From Dactylis glomerata (Eukaryota; Streptophyta; Magnoliopsida; Poales; Poaceae), in NCBI GenBank assembly GCA_007115705.1, contig QXEO01000410.1:372001-436000 (forward strand): 64,000 nt of DNA, written 5' to 3'. Below, one piece after another: positions 24,352 through 34,088 of this stretch. Position numbers and translations under genes: made by a program. The first letter of the stretch is position 1. Each line of letters begins with the position of its first letter. Under the pieces are notes generated by a model that searched no databases, had not been told where the DNA came from, and was given only the letters and a program-made list of their open reading frames with translations.

Positions 24352-26846
24352 ATGGAAAACAAAGAGTTCTTTAGTCTTTTTCCTGATTTTAGATTTGAAG
24401 AGAAAATTGAAAATCCTTTGGAGCTTATTTTGCATAGCAATGTTATTAGTACGAATGCTTTGAATACCGTTATTGCTGATGCTATAGAAAAGTCTAAGCT
24501 TGGGGAAGCTGGTTTTGTTGAGTATGATATTTTTGGTCCCCCAGCTTTAGTGGAGAACGTTTGCTCTGATGATATTTTATCTCCCATATGTGATGTTTCT
24601 AATGATGCTTGTGCTCCTCATCCTTTTGAAATACCTATGAAGATTGTTGAACGTGTTAGGAATAACTGCTATTTAGGAGATGGAACTGTCCATCCTGGTG
24701 ATCATTTGCTTTTTATACATGAATTATGCGAGTTGTTCCAGTGTGCAGGTATTTCAATGAACCAAGTTAAGAAGAAGCTATTCTCTTTTTCGCTAAAAGG
24801 CAGAGCTGAGGAATGGTATAAAACACTGAAGGATGGTCAATCTATTGACTGGGAGGAAATTGTGCATCTCTTTTATTCTAAATTCTATCCTTCTAGTCAG
24901 GTTTATAAAGATAGAAATTACATTTATAATTTTCATCCGCATGAGGGAGAAAGCATTGCCCAAGCTTGGGGAAGATTGAAGTTACTAATGCATAAATGTC
25001 CTATTCATGATCTTCCCCGCAATATTGTTATTAATAATTTTTATGCACGGCTTACTCTTCCTGATAAGGATTATTTGGATGCTTCTTGCTTTGGATCATT
25101 CACTCATATGAAGGAAGATGCTAAGTGGAAACTTCTTGACCGTATACAAGAGAATGCTAAAGGATGGGAAAACGACAAAGGTAAAAGACCAGGTATGAAT
25201 TATGAGTTTGATTGCATTAAGTATTTTGCTAAAACTGCTACTTTTCAAGAGCTTAGTGCTAAATATGGTCTTGATCCTCAAATTATGGTTGATTGCTTTA
25301 AAGCCTTTGCTTCCCATATGAATATTCCTAAAGGAAATGGGGACGTGTATCATGAACCTTTTAAGGATACTTGCATAGAAAGTGATATTATTGTTGATGA
25401 TTGCAATAAACATGCTCAAACTTCTAAAAGTACTACCTCTTATAAGCATGTTAATTTTTGTGGAATACATAGACCTTGTGAACAGAGTTACAATAGGGAA
25501 GATTATTGCATCACCCACGCAAATGAAGAAACTAGTATGTGGCTCAAGGATCTAGATGTGTTTGGTGAATGGGTTTGTGAGCTTTATCCTTTCTTTGTGA
25601 ATTTTGTGGTGAAAAGGGGCACTTTAATTTTCAATGCCCAATTAATCGAACGAGTACCGCAGATTTGTATTGTGATGATAAGATTACTTCCAATCAGTAT
25701 GATGAGCTTACTTTGTTTTTGAATTGTGAAGAGATATCTTGAAAGATTGCTTTGGTAGATATGAATGATGTTGATATTAATAGCACCCTTCGTGGTTGTC
25801 TTCTCTATTGTGCTAAAGATTGCCTCACAAATACTTACTTACAAGATCTTATTAAACATGATGGTTTGCCAAGCTATGATAGGACTAATAGATGTTTCGA
25901 TCTTATTAATAGAGAGGAGGAATCCTCCAAAGTTTCTTCTGTTGTTTCTGTCAGCAAGCCAGATTATGTGGAGATGATGCCTTTCCCTCCTAAAGAATAT
26001 GTGGAGAAGATGCCATTCAAGTCTCTCCCTCCTAAAGGAGAGAGTAAGAAGAGTAAGAAGAAGAAGAAGAAGAAGAAGAGGAGTAAGAGGCAAGAGGACA
26101 CGGTATCTTCCCCTAAGTGTTATGATCCTGCTATAGATTATGATAATTCTGATTGGGATGATGTTCCTATGCCTATTACTTATGTTAGTGATCATGATTG
26201 GGAAAAGCACTCTACTTTTGATATTGAAAATCTTTTTGGTACCAATTCTAAGGTTAATAATTGTTGTACCATTAGTGCTATCCATGTTCCTTCTTATGAT
26301 GATATGTTTGATGATTATGCTTTGCGACATAGTAGTTCTCTAGCTTGTGATGATGGGTATAATATTTTCAGTTCACCTACTTTTGAGGAGAAAATTAGTT
26401 ATGATTACAATATGCCTCCTGTTTTTGATGATTATGGTGATGAGAATAATTATTCTGTTGAATCTGCTCCTACTACTATTGTTCATGTAGGGAGTATTAA
26501 TCCTTTTATGCATATGGCTCATGATAGAGATCCTTTATGTGATAGTTATATTGTTAATTCTATTCATGATGCTACTGAAAGTTATTATGAGAGAGGGAAA
26601 CATGGTTTGATGGATCTCAACAATATTGAGTTTCCCCTCTTTATGTTGCAATTCTTGAAGTTGTACTTGTTTTGCCTTCCTAAGCTTTTTGCTTTGCACT
26701 TTTATGACTTGTTTCTTTACAAGACTATTTTTCATAGGAAGTGGTTTAGATTTAAATATGTTCCATACTTGCTTTTTGATGCTCTCTATTGCTTTAAGTT
26801 CTTATATGGCGCATTTGCCTCAAGCTCTTATATGGCACCCACATGA
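24352..26846 (+). pseudogene. gag-like polyprotein of element P, frameshifted
   Basis: The first frame (24352-25722) holds a retrotransposon gag domain with LFSFSLKGRAEEWYKTL and IAQAWGRLKLLMHKCP at about residues 120-240. The CCHC zinc knuckle (CEFCGEKGHFNFQC, from 25596) is only in the frame of the downstream part, so a 1-base shift occurred just before it. A TGA at 25740-25742 also interrupts that frame. The second half (25752-26846) has a Lys-rich run (about 26045-26095), then a long acidic Asp/Tyr-rich region and a strongly hydrophobic tail with several possible membrane segments (about 26640-26840). No protease or RT motif is visible. Its sequence differs clearly from the gag of A and R. 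Confidence 0.8.
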
Positions 26847-29417
26847 GCATCTTTGCAAATTACTGTGCCTAGCTCAAAGGCGTTAAAGAAAAGCACTCTT
26901 GGGAGATAACCCAATGTTTTCTTTTCAGTACTTTTTCTTTTATTTGAGTCTTGGAAGTCATTACTACTGTAATGACCGCTCCTTATCTTGTTTATTTCGT
27001 TTTTGTGCCAAGAGAAGCCTCTAATTTGAGTGAGGTAAAGATTTGGGGTTATTGCTGTCCTGAAACTGTTTTCGGTGCTGCACCGTAAAAATTCGTATAA
27101 ATTCTCTGTTTATCTTTTGGACCTTCGATTTCTTGCGCATATGCCCCAGGTTATATCCAAACTTTTCTTAGTTGAACACTTTTTGATTTGAGCAACAGAA
27201 AACCCCTCAAAAATTCGACCTTTGTCAGCTGTTCAGTTTTGACAGATTTCTGCCAATATTTATGTTTGCCACTTTATCGCTTTCTTTTGAGTTCTTTTGA
27301 TTATGGAACTTTTGGGAAAGTTGCTACAGCAGTACATACTTAATACGTGGTGGTTTTGAGTTGAAACCTGAAGTAAAAAGGGTTGATTCAATGTTATGCT
27401 TACACTAATGTTGCTAATAGATTTGTGTTTAGTTTTGTATGAAGGAAGTTTTCAAGTGTAGGGATTGGAGAATGATGAGATGAGTTGAAGAATGGACAAA
27501 AGCTCAAGCTTGGGGATTCCCATGCATCACCCCAAGAAATATCCAAGAAGTACAAGCGTCAAAGCTTGGGGATGCCCCCGAGGCACCCCTTCTTCATCGG
27601 CAAAAATCAGGTCACCTTTCAAAACACTATATTTTTATTGCTTCATGCACTATGTGTTTTTCTTGGAGCGTCAGTTGTTTTAGTTTTCTTAGTTGGTTTA
27701 GTTTGTTTGTTTGCTGCAATAAATGGTTAGATCACATCATATTTCTTTTGGAGGAGATGAACTCGCTTTTCATTTGCCAAGAACACTCTAGTTTTTCACT
27801 CTTATCGTTTCAACGAGTGTTCTCTTTTTCTGCTACCGCGTTTAGCTTGCATTTTCCGCCTTGATTTGCATTCAGATCTTCTTATATTTATTTATCAAGG
27901 TGTATTTTTGCCTCTAGACCATGTTGGTTTTCCTCAAAAGAGTTGGATTTAAAAATTTCAAATGGTGTTGGAAAAGAGAAAAAGCTTTATGCAAAAAAGT
28001 GGTACAAGAAGGAGCTTGTGTAGACTGTGGCTTAGGCTTTTTCATGTCATGCTTGATGTCTTTTTGATAGTATGCTTAGTGGTTTTGCTATAGCATGACT
28101 TGTCTCAAATGACTGAGATTGCTTAATGAGCCTTTGAAAAAATCATGCGTTGTTTTTATTATATGGAAGCATTTATTTGGTTTTCTCCTTTGATGCTTTA
28201 TTTGGGTTGACTTGGCGCATGCTCACACATGTTAGACTCTTACAAAGTCGCCAATAGCCTCTATGATCATTTAGTTTTTGACTTTTGATGTCATCTTATG
28301 CTTCTTTTAATGTTGCTTTGTCGCTTTGCATGATTATGGCCATTATTGCTCTCTTAGTTGGTCGCTCCCAGTCTTTTGCTAGCCCTCGCCTTGTACTGAG
28401 TATGAGCTCTACTCGTGCATCCAACTCCCAAAAACCAAGTTAGCCATTATGTCCACTATAAACTCCTATGCATGGTATTTGCAAGCCATTCCAAGTAAAT
28501 TTTCATGTGCTACCTTTCAAAACCTTCGAAACACTTCTCGTTTTGTGACACTGTTTTCAGCTCATGGGGACGTAGTGGTCGGATTTGCTATCTTCCATAT
28601 TGCTTATTCCAAAAAGAAAAAAAAGAGAAAAAAGAAAGAAAAAAAGGCACTCCTCCATGGAATGTGAATGTTGGTGGGCACCCGATGGAATCGGTTAGCC
28701 ATGGTTTGTGAAAGGAAAAAGGTGGGGAGGAGTGCCAAGTTTTATAAAAAGAGCACCAAAGTGCCAATCTCTCTCTCAAAAACTTGCTTTATTTTATATG
28801 GAAGATAGTAAGAACCCCATTGCCAGTCGTTGACAAAGACAACCACCTCTCAAAATCAAGTTTTTATCTCTGTTTTACAAAATGAAAAGCTCTAGCACAT
28901 GCTAAATCACTGCTTCCCTCTGCGAAGGGCCTTTCTTTTACTTTTATGTTGAGTCACCACCTTCTTTCTTTATGCACCATTAAGAGAGCATAGTTGTCAT
29001 TCTTAGTGTGATATGCATTGTCCCAAAGTTCATTGATTGACTCATATTGTTGGTTTCACTTGTTCTTAAATTATTTGTATCTAGTCGCCCTCTTAAACTT
29101 GAAGGTGTCCTATGCATTTATGTTTTGCTCTCCATGAAGGACAAGCTGAAAACCATTTGTATGTTTTTCTTTATGATTTGAACACACGTTTGACTTTCAT
29201 TGTTTCATTATCATGATCTTTTGTTTGTGTTCATTTGCATGTTTATAACATGGTTGCTAAGTTCTTATTGTCATGATTATATCTTCATGCCCATGTTTTA
29301 AGTTCTTATGATCCCAGCTCACAATGCTTACATATATGATCAAGATTGTGTAGGTGCATGTCACCTCAAAAATTATTTCTTTTGTTATCACTTACCTACT
29401 CGAGGACGAGCAGGAGT
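26847..29417 (+). other. Non-coding 3' internal region of element P
   Basis: The homologue of the 3' regions of A, B and R. It begins with GCTCAAAGGCGTTAAAGAAA at about 26872, which is shared by all four. A P-specific stretch at about 28450-28900 (with an A/G-rich run at 28610-28650 and a duplicated hairpin-like CCATGG segment) replaces about 1 kb present in the others. Apart from the small ORF at 27485, nothing coding is seen. Confidence 0.8.
27485..27730 (+). CDS. Small conserved ORF in the 3' region (81 aa), doubtful
   Basis: The counterpart of 3708-3941 in A and 53969-54202 in R. It begins MKNGQKLKLG, with a hydrophobic C-terminal half, and is longer by a few codons because the shared stop is altered. 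Function is unknown and its coding status is doubtful. Confidence 0.25.
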   Translation: MKNGQKLKLGDSHASPQEISKKYKRQSLGMPPRHPFFIGKNQVTFQNTIFLLLHALCVFLGASVVLVFLVGLVCLFAAING

Positions 29418-29432
29418 TAAGCTTGGGGATGC
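29418..29432 (+). promoter_or_regulatory. Polypurine-like tract of element P
   Basis: TAAGCTTGGGGATGC directly before the 3' LTR start TGATACG at 29433. Confidence 0.75.
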
Positions 29433-30203
29433 TGATACGTCTCAAACGTATCTATAATTTTTGATGCTCCATGCTTGTTTTTACACCATTTGCCTATTGT
29501 TTCGTTACACTTTGTGGCACTTTTATGCTTTTTCCGGAACTAACCTATTAACGAGTCGCCACAGTGCCAGTTCCCTGTTTTCTGCTGTTTTTGTGTTTCA
29601 GAAGTGATACACAGGAAATATTCTCGGAATTGGACGAAACAAGTTCCTGAAGTCTTATTTTACCCGGAAGCTTCCAGAGATCCGAAGAGGAGTAGGAGGG
29701 GGGCCACCAGGGCCCCACACACAGGGGTGGCGCGGCCAGCCCCCCGGCCGCGCGGGGCCCGCGTGTGGGTGCCTGGTCCACCCCCTGACATCGCCCCTTC
29801 GCCTATAAGAAGCCTCGGGACGGAAAACCCTAGGGGATTCGGCAATTTTCTAGAAGCAGTTCCGTAGCTCCGCCGCCGCCACCGACGAATTTCGGGGGAC
29901 AGAAGTCTCTGTTCCGGCACCCTGCCGGGATGGGGAAGTGCCCCCGGAGCCATCTCCATCGGTCTCCATCGCCGTCTCCGCCGTCTCCATCGACCTCACC
30001 GCCATCTCCATCAACCTTGCTGTCTCCTATGATGAGGAGGGAGTAGTTCATCCCCGGGGCTGAGGGCTCTACCGGTAGCTATGTGGTTCACCTCTCTCTC
30101 CCATGATGTGATCTTTATGTGATCGTGAGCTTTGTATCATGTTGAACAAGTACATGTTATTTTTCAGATATTTTGTGTACTCTAGTGATATTATTAAAGT
30201 AAT
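29433..30203 (+). repeat. 3' LTR of element P, part 1
   Basis: It aligns with 15556-15592 plus 22712-23445. A TATA-like CCTATAAGA lies at 29802-29810. It ends in TAAAGTAAT (30195-30203), the left TSD of MULE1, and resumes at 37784. Confidence 0.92.
30195..30203. repeat. Left 9-bp TSD of MULE1 (TAAAGTAAT)
   Basis: An identical copy is at 37784-37792. The uninterrupted site is visible in the 5' LTR of P near 23437-23445, which proves the insertion. Confidence 0.95.
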
Positions 30204-30414
30204 GGGATTTCTATTTTCGTTCCCTCAGGTCGTTAGTTGTACTCAGTTTTCCCCAGCTCATTAGTTTTTCCTCAGTTTTCCCCTCGCTCTAGTTTGAAAC
30301 CCCTCGCGGTCGCTCGGATGGGAGGGTTGCGGTCTGGTCAGAGGCCTTGACCGTTACCGGTGACAGCTAGGGAGCCGTGGTGGTTGTGGATTGACCGATG
30401 CTTTTGAATGGTGC
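30204..30414 (+). repeat. Left TIR of MULE1
   Basis: Starts GGGATTTCTATTTTCG and aligns inverted with 37573-37783, with about a dozen differences. It contains two copies of CTCAGTTTTCCCC, a motif repeated in every TIR and TIR-like block of this family. Confidence 0.93.
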
Positions 30415-30506
30415 TGACGGGTAGGGTCAGGAGACACATCGGAGCAGCCATCCATCTATCGCTGACGTGTGGGCTGTTTTATTTCCTGATTGTATACGCG
30501 GTGCTG

Positions 30507-31075
30507 CCAATGACAAATGGGGCCGCTCTATAGGGCTGCCGCAGCCAATGACCAGTGGGGTCGTGTATTTTTCAGGAAAAGACATATATTGCCGCTCTGT
30601 GGGGCTGCCGCAGCCAATGACCAGTGGGGTCGTCTATTTATTTAGAGAAAATCATATATTGCCGCTCTGTGGGGCCTTCGCAGCCAATGACCGCTGGGGT
30701 CGTCTATTTATTTAGAGAAAATCATATAGAGCCGCTCTGTGGGGCCTTCGCAGCCAATGACCGCTGGGGTCATCTGTTTATTTAGAGAAAATCGTATAGA
30801 GCCGCTCTGTGGGGCTGCCTCAGCCAATGACCAGTGGGGTCATGTATTTTTCAAGAAAAGACATGTATTGCCACTCTGTGGGGCTGCCGCAACCAATGAC
30901 CAGTGGGGTCGTCTATTTATTTACAGAAAATCATATATTGCCGCTCTGTGGGGCCTCCACAGCCAATGACCGCTGGGGTCGTCTATTTATTTAGAGAAAA
31001 TCATATAGAGCCGCTCTGTGGGGCCACCTCAGCCAATGACCGCTGGGGTCGCCCTTAGTGAAAAGGCATATATCC
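30507..31075 (+). repeat. Subterminal tandem repeat of MULE1, about 70-bp units
   Basis: CCAATGAC recurs at about 30507, 30545, 30614, 30684, 30754, 30824, 30893, 30963 and 31033, spaced 69-70 bp after the first. Each unit contains GCCGCTCTGTGGGGC, CAGCCAATGACC and TGGGGTCGTCTATTTATTT. The same array is in MULE2 (61386-61935). Each unit offers a CCAAT box and it lies just upstream of the second gene, so a promoter or transposase-binding role is possible. Confidence 0.9.
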
Positions 31076-31547
31076 GTGCTTTTAGTTAGAGAGAAGCAAC
31101 AAGTTCGCTAATTAATTTTTCTTAAGCTAGACCCAGCAGGTGACTATTTTCGCAGCTTAATCTAAAGTGAATCTTGTGCTAAACAAGTTCGCTAATTAAA
31201 GTGCATCTCATTAGTCATCGGAGAACCGCTGGCAGCTCGTTCCCCACCCTCGGACGGAGCAGCCATCGCCGGCGCCTCGTCGCGCCGCCGGCTCTGTTCC
31301 CCGGCGGCGTCGGACGGACTGCGGCGCTGCACGTCAACCACGGCTCCAGCACTTGTTTCATCCGCACGCATTGTACCCACCGCAGGAAAGTCCGCTGCAA
31401 GCAGATCCGCCGCCCACGACGACCGGGATTTGCTCTGCCGCAAGCAGATCCGCCGCCCACGATGACCTCCGCTTCCACCTCCCCCGCCCCCTAATCGATT
31501 CGGTTCCTGTAATTTATTTGGAGTTTGCAGCTGCGAAATAGTCCTCA

Positions 31548-32084
31548 ATGTCTGGTCGTAGCGGGTACACCGGCCAGGGTGGGGATTCGATCATGTCGTG
31601 GCCATGTTCTACTTCTCCTACCTCGTCGGAAGTGCAGGTATCTAGCTTGTGCTCTCTGTACTACCGTTGAATTTGAAGTGCCGCCATGGCCTGTTGGAGT
31701 GATTTCAGTTGTTCTTTTTTTCCATTATTGTTACAGTTCGCCAGGCAAGCCGATGATCCATGGTATATTGCATACCAAGATGAATCAACCCAGTGGTGTA
31801 GCCAGAGGATGGATTTGGAGGAGAAGGTGGCCAATTTAGGTGATGAATTGGCCCGTAAAAACCTGATGATATTCGAGCTGAAGCGTACTGTGGAGGAAGA
31901 AAAGAAGAATTCAGAGCTTATTCGCAAGGAGAAGTTGATACTTGAGACAGATCTTGCCTTATTTGATCAAGTGGTAGAAAATCTAGAACATGAACTTCAA
32001 GTGATGGGAGAGGCGAAAAGTAGATTCATCTGGGCAGTTTTATTAGGTGTCATCCCTGTTCTAGCAGTTATGTGGTTGTGGTAG
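31548..32084 (+). CDS. MULE1 second gene: small coiled-coil protein with C-terminal membrane segment
   Basis: Two exons are inferred: 31548-31637 and 31737-32084, with a GT-AG intron (CAG/GTATC, TTACAG/TTC) that keeps the frame, giving about 145 residues. The N-terminus is Ser/Thr/Gly-rich (MSGRSGYTGQGG, STSPTSS), like the start of plant GRF zinc-finger proteins. Residues about 50-120 are a heptad-like charged coiled coil (KVANLGDELARKN, KRTVEEEKK), and the last 20 residues are hydrophobic, suggesting a tail-anchored protein. No GRF zinc-binding cysteines are present. It runs toward the transposase gene from the opposite TIR, as mudrB does in maize MuDR, but I see no similarity to mudrB. It is equally open in MULE2 (60353-60889), with only a few substitutions. 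Splicing is predicted, not shown. Confidence 0.65.
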
Positions 32085-32435
32085 ATGATTTAGATAGTAT
32101 AGAATTGTTATTCAGTAGATGGCTCTAACCACTGTATTTTGGTGTGGCTCTAACCACTGTATTTTGTCGTACAATTTCCTAGTTGTGCTAAGTAATGCGC
32201 GCGATAATTTTCATGCATGAACATCTTATAAAAGTGAAGGGATCCCAAAAGTGAAAGCATGTACCAGCCTCTCGGATCAAATACATATCAATCTTCCCAA
32301 TCAAGTTGGGATAGAATTCAAATCATACATTCGGATGTACGGGGACACATCGAGAAAGTGGAGAAGCTTTTTTTGACACGGAGGTAGTAGTTCGAACAAT
32401 TTTATCCCAAATTAAAATTGAAAAATACAAATTTA
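32085..32435. other. MULE1 intergenic stretch
   Basis: 3' region of the second gene. It holds a short tandem repeat (GGCTCTAACCACTGTATTTTG twice at about 32121-32166). No further gene is seen. Confidence 0.6.
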
Positions 32436-32873
32436 TCATAATTTTTCCCAATTTGCGGCGTCGAACACGGCCGCGCACCGATGGGCTAGAAGGGCCAGGA
32501 CGACGGGCGGCTGAGGAGCTGGATCTGCGCCATCCGCAAACTCGGACATGGAGGAGGTCTGGATCTGCGCCGTCGCAGCGATGTTGTGGATGATGGCTTC
32601 AATCGTCTTGTCATCTATGACCACTGTGGACACGGCCGCCGTCTTGGTGTCCATCAGCAACAGATCTGACGAGGGTAACGAAAGTGAGACATCGGCAGAC
32701 TCCAACATTGAAGGCTGGATCTGCGCCGTTGCAGCGATGTTGTAGGTCACAGCGATGTTGTTGGCGATGGCTTCAAGACGATCGCTGAGCACTGTCGACA
32801 CGGCCACCGTCTTGGTGTTCTTCATCATCAACAGATCTGAGAAGATAAACGAAAGTGAGACAGAGAGAGACAT
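32436..32873 (-). CDS. MULE1 third ORF, 145 aa with internal repeats, function unknown
   Basis: An open frame on the transposase strand, downstream of the transposase. It begins MSLSVSLSFIFSDLL and contains repeats of SSDLLLMDTKTAAVSTV and NNIAxTYNIAATAQIQ type. The MULE2 counterpart (59435-60001) has 188 codons because one more repeat is present; the 129-nt difference keeps the frame. The end FDAANWEKL is conserved. I recognise no family. It could be a captured fragment or a repeat that happens to be open; conservation of the frame across a length change is the only argument for coding. Confidence 0.4.
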   Translation of the reverse strand: MSLSVSLSFIFSDLLMMKNTKTVAVSTVLSDRLEAIANNIAVTYNIAATAQIQPSMLESADVSLSLPSSDLLLMDTKTAAVSTVVIDDKTIEAIIHNIAATAQIQTSSMSEFADGADPAPQPPVVLALLAHRCAAVFDAANWEKL

Positions 32874-32909
32874 TTCAACTATTTCTGAGGGTTAGATCCT
32901 CACCGGCAC

Positions 32910-33135
32910 TCTTAGATCCACGCCGCCGCACGGTTAGATCCACGCCGCCGCACGGTTAGATCCACGCCGCCGCACGGTTAGATCCACGCCGCCGCACGCA
33001 CGGTTAGATCCGCGCCGCCGCATGCAGGCACGGTTAGATCCGCGCCACCGCACGCACGCACGGTTAGATCCGCACCGCCGCATGCACGCACGGTTAGATC
33101 CGCGCCGCCGCACGCTGCAGATCCGCGCCGCCGCG
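32910..33135 (-). repeat. Minisatellite upstream of the third ORF of MULE1
   Basis: Seven copies of CGGTTAGATCC followed by a CGCCGCCGCA-type spacer, in units of 22-30 bp. MULE2 has only about two copies (59340-59395). Confidence 0.85.
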
Positions 33136-33341
33136 ACCGCCAGAGTAAGAGAGGAAGATGCGACTGGAATATGCGATTGCCAGGGTTGGTAGGTATGTGC
33201 TCTGCAGATCCGCACCGCCGCAACCGCCAGGGTTGACAGGCCGTCCGATCATAAATGATCCAACGGTGCAAGCGTGCGTTGAGCTATCAACCAACCAAGA
33301 TTCGTGTGAAATACATCTCGACCAATCAGAGATCAGCCAGT

Positions 33342-33508
33342 GAGTACAAGGGAGGAAAACTGAGTAGAACTAAGAGGGGGAAAAGTGAGGAAATGTTTAT
33401 CGGAAGGGCAAAACTGAGTAGGACTGAATAAAACAAGTGGACCCGGAGGGGGAAAACTGAGTAAAACTAAGTAAAACAGGGGCACCCAAATAATAAAGGG
33501 AGTAAGGG
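33342..33508 (-). repeat. Internal TIR-like block of MULE1
   Basis: Read on the minus strand it resembles a MULE terminus facing left: CCTTACTCCCTTTATTATTT followed by TTTTACTCAGTTTTCCCCC and further copies of CTCAGTTTT. With the left TIR it brackets 30204-33508, that is, the second gene, the 70-bp repeats and the third ORF. The same block is in MULE2 (58924-59089) and MULE3 (42325-42390). Confidence 0.7.
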
Positions 33509-34088
33509 AAATTGAAGCTTTTGGCATAAAAATTGTTAGATTGTGTTATTTGAACAATATAGTACATTTTGGCCGACGTGATATTGTTTGCAATTCAAAG
33601 ATACACAAGTGTGACGAATTTGGACTCATTTGGACAAAGTTTGTAAGCATTGTGGGCATTTGGGAGGTGTGTTGAGTAGAAAGCCCTGCATCTTCATAGC
33701 TAGTAGCTCATGGACTAGGAAGTGGTTTTGGGAAAGGGAAACTTCATATCTCTATATATCCTTTTCCATTATTATTTCTCTAGGTTGTAGGTAACATAAC
33801 AAGACTCCATGGGAAGGTTCCACCATGTTTTGAATTATTATGAATTAAAATAAACCCAAAACTATATTTTTTGAGTTTAGTCACTAAGAGGGGGAAAAGT
33901 GAGGAAACCTCAAGCGATGAACTATAGCTAGTAGCTCATGGACTAGAAACTTATTCAAGCAAATAACACGTATATTCCCTACATTATTGTGATTATTCAA
34001 CATACAAACTTGGGAACGTCACACTAGTTCGAATTCAATACAAAGGGATCCCCAATACAAATTGTTCATACAAATTCAAATTAATTAT
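33509..34088. other. MULE1 3' flank of transposase
   Basis: AT-rich non-coding stretch. It is related to 42400-42700 of MULE3 (shared TGCATCTTCATAGCTA and TTGGACAAA-like segments). No gene seen. Confidence 0.6.

Noticed and set aside
30467..30994. ORFs with GLPQPMTSGVVY-type repeats (also 61443-61970)
   Set aside because: They are translations of the 70-bp tandem repeat; the frame is open only because the unit has no stop in that frame.
32360..32385. GACACGGAGGTAGTA resembling a Stowaway terminus
   Set aside because: No inverted partner and no TA duplication found nearby in MULE1 or MULE2.
32934..33294. Arg/Ala-rich repeat ORFs
   Set aside because: Translation of the GGTTAGATCC minisatellite; not conserved in MULE2, which has few units.
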